Of a DNA stretch of 30,967 nucleotides, positions 1 through 9,335 are shown piece by piece. Position numbers and translations under genes: made by a program. The stretch comes from an uncultured Oscillospiraceae bacterium. GTDB lineage: Bacteria > Bacillota > Clostridia > Oscillospirales > Oscillospiraceae. The first letter of the stretch is position 1. Every line of letters begins with the position of its first letter. The notes under the pieces were generated by a model, which ran no database searches, was not told the origin of the DNA, and saw nothing but the letters and a program-made list of their open reading frames with translations. Where the stretch lies: assembly GCA_934593275.1 (NCBI GenBank), contig CAKTQE010000021.1:1-30967 (forward strand), written 5' to 3'.

Positions 1-24
1 TACCCCTCTTTGCGTTTTATTTTT

Positions 25-53
25 AGAATACCACACTCTTGCTTGAAAGTAAA
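25..53 (-). promoter_or_regulatory. Leftward sigma-A-type promoter leaving the window
   Basis: On the minus strand a -35-like TTTACT (48-53) is followed after 17 bases by TATTCT (25-30), which is preceded by TGG and so resembles an extended -10 element. It lies about 60 bases beyond the polC stop codon and points out of the window, so it would drive the next minus-strand gene, which is not visible. Both hexamers match consensus at only four of six positions, so the call rests on the spacing and the TG motif. Confidence 0.4.
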
Positions 54-111
54 GTTTTAATAGGTTTGCGCTACTACTGCTCACGAAATTTTTTCTCGCG
101 CAATCGCCGCG

Positions 112-3100
112 TTAAAACAAGCTGATTTGGCTGGTATCGGGCAGGCTGCCGAAGGCACCGGCATCTTTGAGCATCTGGATATGGGTCTTGGAAACCTTGG
201 GGCAGGCGGCGGCGACCTCCTCGATGGACAGAAAGGTCTTCCCTTCCCTACCCCGCATCAAATCCCAGGCGGCATTTTCGCCCAGACCGGAGATGGCGAC
301 AAAGGGAGGTAAAATCTTCCCATCGATGATCAGAAACTTTGTGGCGTGGCTCTTGTACACATCGATTGGCAGGAACGTAAAGCCCCGAAGGTAGTATTCA
401 TAGACGACCTCCATAGTCGTCAGAATATCCTCGTCCTTATCGGTGGCGTTTTCGTTGGTTTCAATGGCATCCATATTGGCCATGATGGATTCCATGCCCT
501 GGGTCATCAGCACCGCATCGAAGCCGCCTTTCTGGCTTCGTCTGTAAAAATAAGCCGCGTAGAAAGCCAACGGGTGATACACCTTGAACCAGGCGATTCG
601 GAAAGCCATCATAACATAGGCAACCGCATGGGCCTTGGGGAACAGGTACTTGATTTTCTTACAGGAACCAATGTACCAATCCGGTACCCCCGCATCGATC
701 ATCTCCTGTTCCGCGCCCTCCGGCAGACCACGGCCTTTCCGAACCGCTTCCATGATTTTAAAGGAGCGTTTCTCCGGCATACCGCAGGAAATCAGATACA
801 GCATAATATCGTCACGGCAGCCAATAGCCTGGTCAACCGTTGCGGTTTTGGATGTGATCAAATCCTTGGCGTTGCCCAGCCAAACATCTGTACCGTGGGA
901 GAAGCCGGACAGGCGGAGCAGGGTATCAAATCGCTCCGGCATGGTATCCATAAGCATACCTCTGGTAAACTTGGTGTTAAATTCCGGGATGGCCACGGCT
1001 CCGGTGGGGCCAAGAATTTTGTCATTTTCATAGCCCAGGACCTTGGAGGAAGTAAATATGGACATGGTGTTCTTATCGTCCAGCGGAATGGTTTTGGCAT
1101 CCACGCCGGTCATGTCTTCCATCATACGGATCATGGTAGGGTCATCGTGGCCCAACATGTCCAGTTTTAAGAGGTTTTCCTCCATGGAGTGGTATTCAAA
1201 GTGGGTGGTGATCTGGTCGGCATTAGGGTCATCCGCCGGGTGCTGTACGGGACAGAAATCCCAAATCTCATTTTCCTGGGGAATAACCACCAGACCGCCG
1301 GGGTGCTGGCCTGTGGTACGCCGGACACCGACGCAGCCTGCCGCAAGCCTGTTTTCCTCTGCCCGGTTGGCAGACATCCCCCGTTCCGCCAGATACTTTT
1401 TCACGTAACCAAAGGCAGTCTTTTCCGCAACGGTACCAATGGTGCCAGCCCGGAACACATGGGATTTTCCAAACATTTCCACGCAATAGGCGTGGGCCTT
1501 GGACTGGTATTCACCGGAAAAGTTCAGGTCGATATCCGGTACTTTATCGCCGCCGAAACCAAGGAAAGTCTCAAAGGGGATGTTGAAGCCATCTTTCTCA
1601 AATTTCGCTCCGCACTTGGGGCAAACCGCATCCGGCAAATCCGCACCGCAGCCGTAGCCCTTTGGCACATCAAAGGTGGTGAACTTGCACTCCGGATTCG
1701 GGCAGCGGTAGTGGGGCGGGAACGAGTTTACCTCTGTAATGCCGGACATATAGGCAACAATGGAGGAGCCTACAGAGCCACGGGAACCTACCAGGTAGCC
1801 ATGCTCCAAAGAATTCTGCACCAATTTCTGGGCAGACATGTAAATCACATCGTAGTGGCAGGAGATAATATCATGCAGCTCCGTTTCCACACGCTTGGTG
1901 ATCAGCTCCGGAGGGTTCTCTCCGTAAAGCCGGTGCAGTTTCCCATATACCAGGCTTTTCAGGTCCTCCACAGAGTTTTCGATTTTGGGGGCAAACAGGT
2001 TGTGAGGAACAGGACGAAGGGTCTCGCACATATCCGCAATGAGATTGGGGTTGGTCACCACCACCTCATAGGCTTTCTCCTCCCCAAGATAGCTGAATTC
2101 CTCCAACATATCATCGGTAGAACGGAAATACAGCGGATTGGGCTTGTCCGCGTCATCAAAGCCCTTGGTAGCCAACAGGATATGCCGGAATATCTCGTCC
2201 TCCGGGTTCAGGAAGTGTACGTCACCGGTGGCAACGACCATTTTCCCTAAGGACTCTCCCAGCCGGACGATGGTACGGTTGTACTCTTTTAGCTGCTCCA
2301 CGTCCTTGGCCATGCCTTTTGCCAGCATGAACATGTTGTTTGCCAGAGGCTGGATTTCCAGATAGTCATAGAAAGAGGCAATGCGCTTCAGCTCGTCCTC
2401 ACTCTTTCCGTCCAGCATGGCCTGGAACAGTTCACCCGCCTCACAGGCCGAGCCGATGATCAGGCCCTCTCGCAGTTCCATAAGCTCCGATTTGGGGATT
2501 CGGGGAACACGCTTAAAGTATTTCAGATTGGAATCGGAAATCAGGTGGTATAGATTCCGCAGGCCCACCTGGTTTTTGGCCAGGATGATGATGTGCCGGG
2601 CGTGGCGGTCCGTAATACGCCCCTTGGCCCGTAAAGTGGTCATGCGGGCATTGATTTCCTGCAAACGGTGGATGCCCAGATCCTGGGTCATCTGGTCCAT
2701 GAGCCGGTGCATGATCAGACCGCAGGTCACGGCATCATCTGCCGCCCGGTGATGCTGGAAGTCCGGCAAACTCAGGGCATTGGACACAATGTCCAGCTTG
2801 AATTTATTCAGCTGTGGCAGCATGTTTTGGGAAAGAATCAAGGTGTCTGCCGCCGTGAAATGATAGGGAATATCCATTCTGCCGCAGGCAGCCCGGATAA
2901 AGCCGGTGTCGAAATCAGAATTGTGGGCAACCAGCACCCGCTCTCCCACAAATTCCAGGAATTTGGGAAGTACCTCCTCGATTTGAGGGGCACCCACCAG
3001 CATATCATCGGTAATGCCCGTAAGCTCAATGATTTTTTTGTCCAGAGTCCGCTGGGGGTCCACAAAGGTCTGAAAACGGTCCAGTTCCTGACCGTTCTTC

Positions 3101-4413
3101 ATAACCACCGCGCCGATTTCGATGATCCGGTCATTCTGCGCGCTTAACCCGGTGGTCTCCAAGTCAAAGGCCACATACTCCCCATCAAAGGGAATATCCT
3201 GGTCCCCGTGGACTACAATGCGGTCATCCACATCGTTGACATAGTAGCCCTCTACGCCATAGAGAACCTTGATGTTTTCATCCGTTCCGGCAACCTTTGC
3301 CTTGGAGGCCGCTTTCATGGCATCCGGGAAGGACTGGGCCACACCGTGGTCCGTAATGGCAATGGCCCGGTGGCCCCAGGCTGCCGCTTGCTTTACTGCA
3401 GTGGCGGTATCGGTCAGGGCATCCATATTGCTCATGGTTGTATGCAAGTGCAGTTCTACACGCTTGCCATCGGGGGCCGTATCCTTCCGCTTGGGCATAG
3501 CCCCTGGCATCATGGCATAGGGCTTCAAAACCATGTCGTTTTCAAAACGGTCCTCGATGAGCTTTCCCTGGACCCGAAGCACACTGCCCATCTGTACGTT
3601 TTCCAAAATGGGCTTTGCCTCCCGGGCTTCCAGGAATCTTGTTACACGGATAGAATTGGTATTGTCCGTCATATCGAACTTGACCACCCAGGCATTGCGC
3701 TTGGTCAGCTCCTTATGCTCAATGGCAAAGACCTTTCCCTCTACAATGATGGTACCCATGTCCAGGTTCAGATCTTTCATGGCCGTGGCATTTCCCCGGA
3801 AAGGCTTTCCGTAGAAGGTGTCGCTGTCCTGAATCTTCGGGGCCTCCTGCTGGGGCTGGTGGCTTTGAGCCATGGGAATAGAGGTCAGTGCTTTTTGCCG
3901 AATTTTCTCCATGGCCTGGCTCAGCTCCTGGTCCGAAAGCTCGTGTCCCGCCTCCACGCGGATGGTCACATCCGTTGCAAACCGGGCTTTGAGTGCCGAT
4001 ACAACGGCCGGAATCTGCTTTTCTATTCCGGCTTTTCCGTTGGCTACCAGGGAGATGGTCAATTCATTTCCGTTCCACGCCCATTTGGCCCCGGCCAGGG
4101 AACCTCTGGTCATAGAATCCTGTTCCACAAACAGGCACCGAAGCTCCTCCGGCTCCATCTTGGAAAGCTCCTGGGCCGGATGGGTGATCACGATATGGAG
4201 TTTGTTCAGACCGTAGAGTTCCAGCAGTTCTTTTTCCAGCTGCTGGGTAACACGCCGGGGTATATACGTTTCCGCATGGGCCGCCGCCTCCACCGTCCGG
4301 GAAGCGGGGTCTAAGTCCACGGCCACAAGAGCCGCCTGAGAAAGGGCCTTGCGGATCTCCTCAGGTGGCTCATAGTCCGGAAACATATCTAATAAAAACA
4401 GGCTCTCTTTCAT
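112..4413 (-). CDS. polC: DNA polymerase III alpha subunit, PolC type
   Basis: This is the replicative DNA polymerase of Gram-positive bacteria, with proofreading 3'-5' exonuclease inside the same chain. At 1433 residues it has the usual PolC length. An OB-fold region lies near residues 217-300. The PHP domain starts at HLHTTMSN (322-329) and resumes after the exonuclease, with ATGDVHF around 728. The exonuclease insertion shows DLETTGL (417-423), VAHNSDFD (495-502) and HHRAADDA (554-561). The polymerase core has GSRGSVGSS (876-884), a zinc-binding set of Cys904, 909, 922, 931 and 934, and the catalytic PDIDLNF (959-965). The ATG overlaps the ispG stop by four bases (ATGA), so translation is probably coupled. 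It is the last gene of the pyrH-to-polC operon; no convincing terminator follows it. Confidence 0.97.
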   Translation of the reverse strand: MKESLFLLDMFPDYEPPEEIRKALSQAALVAVDLDPASRTVEAAAHAETYIPRRVTQQLEKELLELYGLNKLHIVITHPAQELSKMEPEELRCLFVEQDSMTRGSLAGAKWAWNGNELTISLVANGKAGIEKQIPAVVSALKARFATDVTIRVEAGHELSDQELSQAMEKIRQKALTSIPMAQSHQPQQEAPKIQDSDTFYGKPFRGNATAMKDLNLDMGTIIVEGKVFAIEHKELTKRNAWVVKFDMTDNTNSIRVTRFLEAREAKPILENVQMGSVLRVQGKLIEDRFENDMVLKPYAMMPGAMPKRKDTAPDGKRVELHLHTTMSNMDALTDTATAVKQAAAWGHRAIAITDHGVAQSFPDAMKAASKAKVAGTDENIKVLYGVEGYYVNDVDDRIVVHGDQDIPFDGEYVAFDLETTGLSAQNDRIIEIGAVVMKNGQELDRFQTFVDPQRTLDKKIIELTGITDDMLVGAPQIEEVLPKFLEFVGERVLVAHNSDFDTGFIRAACGRMDIPYHFTAADTLILSQNMLPQLNKFKLDIVSNALSLPDFQHHRAADDAVTCGLIMHRLMDQMTQDLGIHRLQEINARMTTLRAKGRITDRHARHIIILAKNQVGLRNLYHLISDSNLKYFKRVPRIPKSELMELREGLIIGSACEAGELFQAMLDGKSEDELKRIASFYDYLEIQPLANNMFMLAKGMAKDVEQLKEYNRTIVRLGESLGKMVVATGDVHFLNPEDEIFRHILLATKGFDDADKPNPLYFRSTDDMLEEFSYLGEEKAYEVVVTNPNLIADMCETLRPVPHNLFAPKIENSVEDLKSLVYGKLHRLYGENPPELITKRVETELHDIISCHYDVIYMSAQKLVQNSLEHGYLVGSRGSVGSSIVAYMSGITEVNSFPPHYRCPNPECKFTTFDVPKGYGCGADLPDAVCPKCGAKFEKDGFNIPFETFLGFGGDKVPDIDLNFSGEYQSKAHAYCVEMFGKSHVFRAGTIGTVAEKTAFGYVKKYLAERGMSANRAEENRLAAGCVGVRRTTGQHPGGLVVIPQENEIWDFCPVQHPADDPNADQITTHFEYHSMEENLLKLDMLGHDDPTMIRMMEDMTGVDAKTIPLDDKNTMSIFTSSKVLGYENDKILGPTGAVAIPEFNTKFTRGMLMDTMPERFDTLLRLSGFSHGTDVWLGNAKDLITSKTATVDQAIGCRDDIMLYLISCGMPEKRSFKIMEAVRKGRGLPEGAEQEMIDAGVPDWYIGSCKKIKYLFPKAHAVAYVMMAFRIAWFKVYHPLAFYAAYFYRRSQKGGFDAVLMTQGMESIMANMDAIETNENATDKDEDILTTMEVVYEYYLRGFTFLPIDVYKSHATKFLIIDGKILPPFVAISGLGENAAWDLMRGREGKTFLSIEEVAAACPKVSKTHIQMLKDAGAFGSLPDTSQISLF

Positions 4414-5453
4414 ACATTCATTGCGTCGATCCGGCGCAGCAGTTCCGGCAGCAGTTCCTCGTATGGAAGCTTTGCGACCTGCTGGCCTTTTTCAAAGATC
4501 ATCCCCCAGCCATCGCCGCCGGCAATCCCGATGTCTGCCTCCCGGGCTTCTCCGGGTCCGTTGACCACGCAGCCCATGACTGCAACCGTAATGGGCTTTT
4601 CGCAGCCGCGCAGTGCCTCGTCTACCCGGTTTACAAGACCGATCAGGTCAATGCGGGTGCGGCCACAGGTGGGACAGGAAATAATGTCGACACCCTCTTT
4701 CCGAAGTCCCGCGGCTTTCAGAATGTCCTTGGCAGCATAGATTTCTTCTACAGGGTCATCGGTCAGGCTGACCCGCAGGGTATCGCCAATACCGTCCAGC
4801 AGCAAGCTGCCGATACCCATGGCAGACTTAATGAGGCCCTGCCGGACAGGTCCGGTTTCCGTAACGCCGATGTGGAGCGGGTAGTCACACTTGGAGCGGA
4901 ACAGACGGGCAGCTGCCACCATGGTGGGTACGTGGGAGGACTTCATGGAAACACAGGTATCATAGAAGCCGAACTTTTCCAGCAGTTCCAAGTGGCCAAA
5001 GGCACTTTCCACCAGGGCATCTGCTGTAGGATGGCTATATTTTTCCAGCAGCTCCTGCTCCAAACTGCCCCCATTGACACCAATGCGAATGGGGATATGT
5101 TTCTCCTTGCAAACCTCAACCACGGCTTTCACCCGGTCCTCCCCGCCGATGTTGCCGGGATTGATACGGATTTTGCTGGCACCGCCCTCAGCGGCAGCAA
5201 TGGCCAGTTTGTAATCAAAGTGAATGTCCGCAACCAGCGGCAGCACACTCTCCTTGCAGATCTCCGCAAAACCCCGGGCGGCCTCCATATTGGGAACAGC
5301 CAGGCGGGCGATCTGGCAGCCTGCCGCGGCCAGGGAGCGAATTTGAGAAAGGCTTCCTTCCACATCGGTGGTCTTTGTATTCAGCATGGACTGGATGACC
5401 ACGTCCGCACCGCCACCGATGGCCACATTTCCAACTTTTATCTGTCTGGTCAT
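4410..5453 (-). CDS. ispG: 4-hydroxy-3-methylbut-2-en-1-yl diphosphate synthase (flavodoxin)
   Basis: IspG (GcpE) carries out the penultimate step of the MEP isoprenoid pathway, reductively converting methylerythritol cyclodiphosphate to HMBPP with a [4Fe-4S] cluster. The 347-residue length is that of the short bacterial form, a TIM barrel followed by the cluster domain. The cluster ligands are visible as Cys260 and Cys263 (CPTCGR), Cys295 (VMGCVVNGPGE) and Glu302. The ATG at 5453 is preceded by an AAGGGG ribosome binding site nine bases away. The gene begins six bases after the rseP stop and overlaps polC by four bases. Together with dxr three genes upstream it places two MEP-pathway enzymes in this operon. 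Confidence 0.97.
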   Translation of the reverse strand: MTRQIKVGNVAIGGGADVVIQSMLNTKTTDVEGSLSQIRSLAAAGCQIARLAVPNMEAARGFAEICKESVLPLVADIHFDYKLAIAAAEGGASKIRINPGNIGGEDRVKAVVEVCKEKHIPIRIGVNGGSLEQELLEKYSHPTADALVESAFGHLELLEKFGFYDTCVSMKSSHVPTMVAAARLFRSKCDYPLHIGVTETGPVRQGLIKSAMGIGSLLLDGIGDTLRVSLTDDPVEEIYAAKDILKAAGLRKEGVDIISCPTCGRTRIDLIGLVNRVDEALRGCEKPITVAVMGCVVNGPGEAREADIGIAGGDGWGMIFEKGQQVAKLPYEELLPELLRRIDAMNV

Positions 5454-5459
5454 GTTGTG

Positions 5460-6521
5460 TTACCCCTTTATCGCAAAAATAATGTCCTTAAACATAATTA
5501 GTCCCATGAGAATCAGCAATAAAATCATACCAATGCCATGAATATAACCCTCGATTTTCGGATTCAGTTTTTTTCGGGTCACTGCCTCTATGACGGTTGT
5601 AAGAAGAACGCCCATCAAACGGCCCCCATCCAACGCAGGAATGGGCAGCAGATTCATCACTGCCAGGTTGATGGCAATAAAGCCGCCAAAGTATAGCAGG
5701 TTCAAAAACGCATAATACCGGCTGCCGGACTGGTCCGCTACCTGGGCCATCTGAGAAACGATGCCCACCGGCCCAGACACATCCTCCACCCCCGCTTGCC
5801 CCGTAAAGAGCATCCGCAGAGACAGCCGAACCATGCGCACCGTATCCATAGCACTGGCCCAGGTGTATTTTACCTTTTCCCACAAGGTCGCCTTTGTCAC
5901 CGAAAAGCTAAACCCATAGCGTTTGGAAACGGTGCCGTCCTCGTTTTCAAAGTCCTGCTTTTCCATTTTCAGAGCGTTCAAAGTCACGGTTTTTCCGTCC
6001 CGCTCCAACACCAGGTCGTGAACATCTCCGGGATTCAGGGAAAGAATCAAGGAAAAGTCGCTATAGACATAGATGTTCTCTCCGTCTACTCGGAGAATCC
6101 GGTCTCCCTCCTGAATGCCGTCAACCCCCGCAAAACTGCACCGGGGATCGATCTGCGTAATCACAGGCTTGATGAATTGTTTGTCCGGAGCAAAAAAACA
6201 GGCCAGCAATACAACACCGGTCAAAAAGTTCATTGTGGCACCGGCGGCAAGAATGACCATGCGCTTCCACCAGACGGCGTTGGGAAAAGAGCGGGGATTG
6301 TTGCTTTCCTCGTCCTCTCCCTCCATGGCGCAGAATCCACCGATGGGAATGCAGCGAATGGAATACAGGGTCTCACCGATCTGCTTTTTGAAGAGGGTCG
6401 GACCCATGAATAGGGAAAACTCGTTGACCTGAACTCCAAAGGCTTTCGCCGTGAGGAAATGGCCAAGTTCATGAATAAAAACCAGAAAACTAAAGAGTAA
6501 AAACGCAAAAAGATAACTCAT
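5460..6521 (-). CDS. rseP: Site-2 zinc metalloprotease RseP/RasP (YluC)
   Basis: This is an intramembrane zinc protease. In Bacillus its relative RasP cleaves anti-sigma factors and signal-peptide remnants within the membrane. I chose the ATG at 6521 (353 residues) because GAGG lies six bases before it; a TTG at 6533 would add four residues but overlaps the dxr stop and has no better ribosome site. From that start, the first membrane segment contains HELGH (17-21) and the last third has NLLPIPALDGGR, whose Asp298 is the third zinc ligand. A PDZ domain occupies roughly residues 110-190. Hydrophobic helices near residues 1-20, 90-112, 272-292 and 325-345 give the expected multi-pass layout. It sits between dxr and ispG, as in many Clostridia. 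Confidence 0.95.
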   Translation of the reverse strand: MSYLFAFLLFSFLVFIHELGHFLTAKAFGVQVNEFSLFMGPTLFKKQIGETLYSIRCIPIGGFCAMEGEDEESNNPRSFPNAVWWKRMVILAAGATMNFLTGVVLLACFFAPDKQFIKPVITQIDPRCSFAGVDGIQEGDRILRVDGENIYVYSDFSLILSLNPGDVHDLVLERDGKTVTLNALKMEKQDFENEDGTVSKRYGFSFSVTKATLWEKVKYTWASAMDTVRMVRLSLRMLFTGQAGVEDVSGPVGIVSQMAQVADQSGSRYYAFLNLLYFGGFIAINLAVMNLLPIPALDGGRLMGVLLTTVIEAVTRKKLNPKIEGYIHGIGMILLLILMGLIMFKDIIFAIKG

Positions 6522-6529
6522 AGATTGCC

Positions 6530-7678
6530 TCAAACCATGGATTTTACAGAGTTTCTTGCCAGTCGGTCCGTTTCAAGAATATCCTCCAGCGTCGGAGAAG
6601 CCAGGAACGGAACTGTCTCCACTGCCTGTTTCACCAGGTCATAAATATCATAGAATCCGATTTTATCCTGCAGGAACAGGGCAACGGCTTCCTCATTGGC
6701 ACCGTTCATGGCAGCACAGGCAGAGCCTCCCAGTTTGGCACAGTGCCGGGCCAAGGCCAGACACGGAAATGCCTCTAAATCGGGCTTTCCAAAGGTCAGC
6801 GGGCCGCAGGCCGTCAAATCCAAAGGCTCTACAGGACTGGGAACTCTCTCGGGATAGGTCATGGCCAGCTGGATGGGTAGCCGCATATCCGGCGATCCCA
6901 TTTGAGCCATCACTGCCCCATCGGTAAACTCCACCATGCTGTGAACAATGCTCTGCCGATGGATCAGCACATCCACCTGCTCCAAAGGCAGATCATACAG
7001 CCGCATGGCTTCAATGACTTCCAGGCCCTTATTCATCAGACTGGCACAGTCAACGGTGATTTTGGGACCCATTTTCCAGTTTGGGTGCTTCAGAGCATCC
7101 GCCTTGGTCACCTTGGATAGTTGCTGCCGGTCCATGCCGAAAAAGGGACCGCCGGAGCAGGTCAAAATCAGACGCTTGACCTCTTTTCGGTCCTCACAGC
7201 CCATAAGACACTGAAAAATCGCGGAATGCTCTGAATCCACAGGGATGATTTTGGCACCATACTTCCTGGCCTCTGCCATTACAAGTTCACCGGCGCAAAC
7301 CAGGGTCTCTTTATTGGCAAGGCCGATGCGTTTCCGGGCATGAATGGCTGCAAGGGTTGGGCGTAGACCCAGCATTCCCACCACCGCCGTGATCACGCAA
7401 TCCGCGCTCTCCAGAGTGGCGGCCTCCAAAAGGCCCTCCATGCCGAAGCTGACCCGCACAGGAATATCACGGAGCATTTCTTTCAGGGCTTTTGCGCCCT
7501 CCTCTGTGGCAACTACCGCCAGCTCCGGTCGGAATTCCCGGCATTGCTGGGATAGAAGCTCCAAACTGCTGCCCGCAGTCAGGGCACCCACCCGGATTTC
7601 CGGGTGCATCCGAACTACATCCAGGCTCTGGCGGCCAATAGAGCCGGTAGAGCCGAGAATACTGATACAATTCACCAT
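6530..7678 (-). CDS. dxr: 1-deoxy-D-xylulose 5-phosphate reductoisomerase
   Basis: Dxr catalyses the first committed step of the MEP pathway, converting DXP to 2-C-methylerythritol 4-phosphate with NADPH and a divalent metal. The 382-residue protein starts with the NADPH-binding GSTGSIG (9-15). The metal- and substrate-binding residues appear in VDSEHSA (Asp148, Glu150) and NKGLE (Asn216, Lys217, Glu220), and the flexible loop is present around HPNWKMG (198-204). The ATG at 7678 lies three bases beyond the cdsA stop, so it is part of the same transcript. The ribosome site (GGCGG) is weak, consistent with coupling to cdsA. Confidence 0.97.
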   Translation of the reverse strand: MVNCISILGSTGSIGRQSLDVVRMHPEIRVGALTAGSSLELLSQQCREFRPELAVVATEEGAKALKEMLRDIPVRVSFGMEGLLEAATLESADCVITAVVGMLGLRPTLAAIHARKRIGLANKETLVCAGELVMAEARKYGAKIIPVDSEHSAIFQCLMGCEDRKEVKRLILTCSGGPFFGMDRQQLSKVTKADALKHPNWKMGPKITVDCASLMNKGLEVIEAMRLYDLPLEQVDVLIHRQSIVHSMVEFTDGAVMAQMGSPDMRLPIQLAMTYPERVPSPVEPLDLTACGPLTFGKPDLEAFPCLALARHCAKLGGSACAAMNGANEEAVALFLQDKIGFYDIYDLVKQAVETVPFLASPTLEDILETDRLARNSVKSMV

Positions 7679-7681
7679 ATT

Positions 7682-8494
7682 TTACACCGCCAAAGGAAGA
7701 ATCAGAAGCAACGCTTCCATGAGAGGTGCTACCAGAACCATGGAATCAAAACGGTCCAGCACACCACCGTGACCGGGAATCAGATTGCCGTAATCCTTGA
7801 TTCCGGTCTGACGCTTGACAACGGAGAAACACAGGTCCCCCATAACATCCACACCGGCACCGGCAATGGCATACAAAACCACCGCACCGTAGTTTACCCG
7901 GAATTGCAGGAACAACTGCAAAATCAAGCCGTACACCAGCATACCTACCAAGGCAAACACGAAGCCGCCCAAAACGCCCTCAAAGGTCTTATTGGGACTG
8001 ACAACCGGTGCCAGTTTATGCTTGCCAAAACGCAGACCCACAAAATAGGCCCCCGCATCGGAAAGAAACGCTACCACAAAGGGCAGCAACACGAAGAAAC
8101 GTCCGTTGGTCGTCATCAGAATGCGAATAATGGAGCTAAGCATCAGCGGGATCACAAAGCCCCCCAGTGAGCAAAGGCCAATCAGCTCCACGGGAACTTT
8201 AACATGGTCCAGCATGACCTCTGAAAACAAAAGCATCAGGTACACGATGAGTCCCAGCAGAAGATAAGCTTGTAAACCGCCGTAGTAACTCCAAATTGCC
8301 AGACCGAAAGCACACAGCACACTGTAGATGACCATGCGGGGCCGGCGGCACAGGCCCGTGCGGTAGAGGAACTCATAGGCGGCAACCGCCATCAGCACCC
8401 CCAGTAGTAGCGTTGGCACGATCTCCGGGGCAAGTAAAAGGATCAGCAGCAACACCGGTATGGCAATTGCCGCTGTGATAATTCTCATTTTCAT
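7682..8494 (-). CDS. cdsA: Phosphatidate cytidylyltransferase
   Basis: CdsA makes CDP-diacylglycerol from phosphatidic acid and CTP in the cytoplasmic membrane, the precursor of all phospholipids. The 270-residue protein is dominated by hydrophobic helices. It carries SPNKTFEG (166-173) and the family signature running from GDLCFSVVKR to LDRFDS at 219-251, with the catalytic Asp residues. A GGAGG ribosome site overlaps the end of uppS, about ten bases before the ATG at 8494. Position between uppS and dxr is the standard Firmicute order. Confidence 0.96.
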   Translation of the reverse strand: MKMRIITAAIAIPVLLLILLLAPEIVPTLLLGVLMAVAAYEFLYRTGLCRRPRMVIYSVLCAFGLAIWSYYGGLQAYLLLGLIVYLMLLFSEVMLDHVKVPVELIGLCSLGGFVIPLMLSSIIRILMTTNGRFFVLLPFVVAFLSDAGAYFVGLRFGKHKLAPVVSPNKTFEGVLGGFVFALVGMLVYGLILQLFLQFRVNYGAVVLYAIAGAGVDVMGDLCFSVVKRQTGIKDYGNLIPGHGGVLDRFDSMVLVAPLMEALLLILPLAV

Positions 8495-8497
8495 GGG

Positions 8498-9217
8498 TCA
8501 GACGCCTCCAAAACGGCGGTTACGCCGGTGATACTCCGCAATGGCCTTATCCAGGTCCTGGGGGCCAAAATCCGGCCACAGAACATCCATGAATACGTAC
8601 TCTGAATAAGCAGACTGCCACAGCAGGAAATTACTGGTTCGCATCTCCCCCGAGGGCCGGATAATGAGTTCCGGATCCGGCACACCGGCTGAATACAGAT
8701 AGGTATCAAAAAGGCCTTCCGTCAACTCCTGGGGCTGACGCTTCCCTGCGGCAACCTCCGCGGCAAAGGCCTGGGCAGCCCGGACGATTTCATCCCTGCC
8801 GCCATAATTCAGACAGAAATTCACCTGAACATCATACTCTACAGAACGGTTTTCCGCATCCCGACACAGTTTTTGCAGCTGCGGGGACAGGCGGGACAAA
8901 TCTCCGAAGAAGCGAAAACGGACCCTGTTTTTCTCCATGTCCAGCAGGGCCTCCTCCAAATACTTCCGGAGCAGCAGCATAATGCCCCCTACTTCCTCCT
9001 GAGACCGTTTCCAGTTCTCTGTAGAAAAGGCATAGACCGTCAGGTATTCCACGCCCAGGCTGCGGCAATAATTGGCAATTCTCCGAAAAGCCTCCGCACC
9101 GGCACTGTGACCTGCGGTACGGGGCAGTCCACGTTTCTTTGCCCACCGGCCGTTGCCGTCCATAATGATTGCAATATGCCGAGGCGGTTTCGGAAGATTT
9201 TCATTCTCGAACGCCAT
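8498..9217 (-). CDS. uppS: Isoprenyl transferase (undecaprenyl diphosphate synthase)
   Basis: This cis-prenyltransferase condenses isopentenyl diphosphate units onto farnesyl diphosphate to make the C55 carrier for peptidoglycan and wall polymers. The 239-residue length is typical. The catalytic MDGNGRWAKKRG motif is at residues 19-30 (Asp20), followed by GHSAGAEA. The C-terminal signature is present as IIRPSGEMRTSNFLLWQ, where many family members have RTSGE; the Pro is a mild variant. The ATG at 9217 has a GAGGTG ribosome site. Unlike the other genes of the cluster it is separated from its upstream neighbour frr, by 118 bases that contain two hairpins. Confidence 0.96.
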   Translation of the reverse strand: MAFENENLPKPPRHIAIIMDGNGRWAKKRGLPRTAGHSAGAEAFRRIANYCRSLGVEYLTVYAFSTENWKRSQEEVGGIMLLLRKYLEEALLDMEKNRVRFRFFGDLSRLSPQLQKLCRDAENRSVEYDVQVNFCLNYGGRDEIVRAAQAFAAEVAAGKRQPQELTEGLFDTYLYSAGVPDPELIIRPSGEMRTSNFLLWQSAYSEYVFMDVLWPDFGPQDLDKAIAEYHRRNRRFGGV

Positions 9218-9261
9218 GCAAGCACCTCTTTCTCATCGGATCCATAAGGTCCGTTCAATTT

Positions 9262-9282
9262 GGGGAGCTTTCTAAAAGCCCC
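9262..9282 (-). promoter_or_regulatory. Second intercistronic hairpin, frr-uppS
   Basis: On the minus-strand transcript GGGGCTTT pairs with AAAGCTCCC, leaving one bulged U and a three-base loop. It lies 14 bases after the larger hairpin and about 45 bases before the uppS start. It has no following U-tract and therefore does not look like a simple terminator. Confidence 0.45.
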
Positions 9283-9295
9283 GTAGTATTGTTTT

Positions 9296-9327
9296 CCGCG
9301 AGCCGGTGCCAAAGGACCGGCCCGCGG
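9296..9327 (-). promoter_or_regulatory. Strong GC-rich hairpin just after frr
   Basis: The arms 9296-9307 and 9316-9327 form a 12-base-pair stem around an eight-base loop. On the minus-strand RNA every position pairs (one as G-U), whereas the plus-strand RNA would have an A-C mismatch, which suits function in the operon's direction. It begins eight bases after the frr stop codon. The following bases are AAAACAA, so there is no U-tract. A partial terminator, an RNA-processing block or a 3'-end stabiliser would all fit. Confidence 0.55.
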
Positions 9328-9335
9328 CTGATAAA

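Noticed and set aside
5460..6533. TTG at 6533 as the rseP start
   Set aside because: The ATG at 6521 has a GAGG site at proper distance and gives the normal family N-terminus; the TTG overlaps the end of dxr without a better site.
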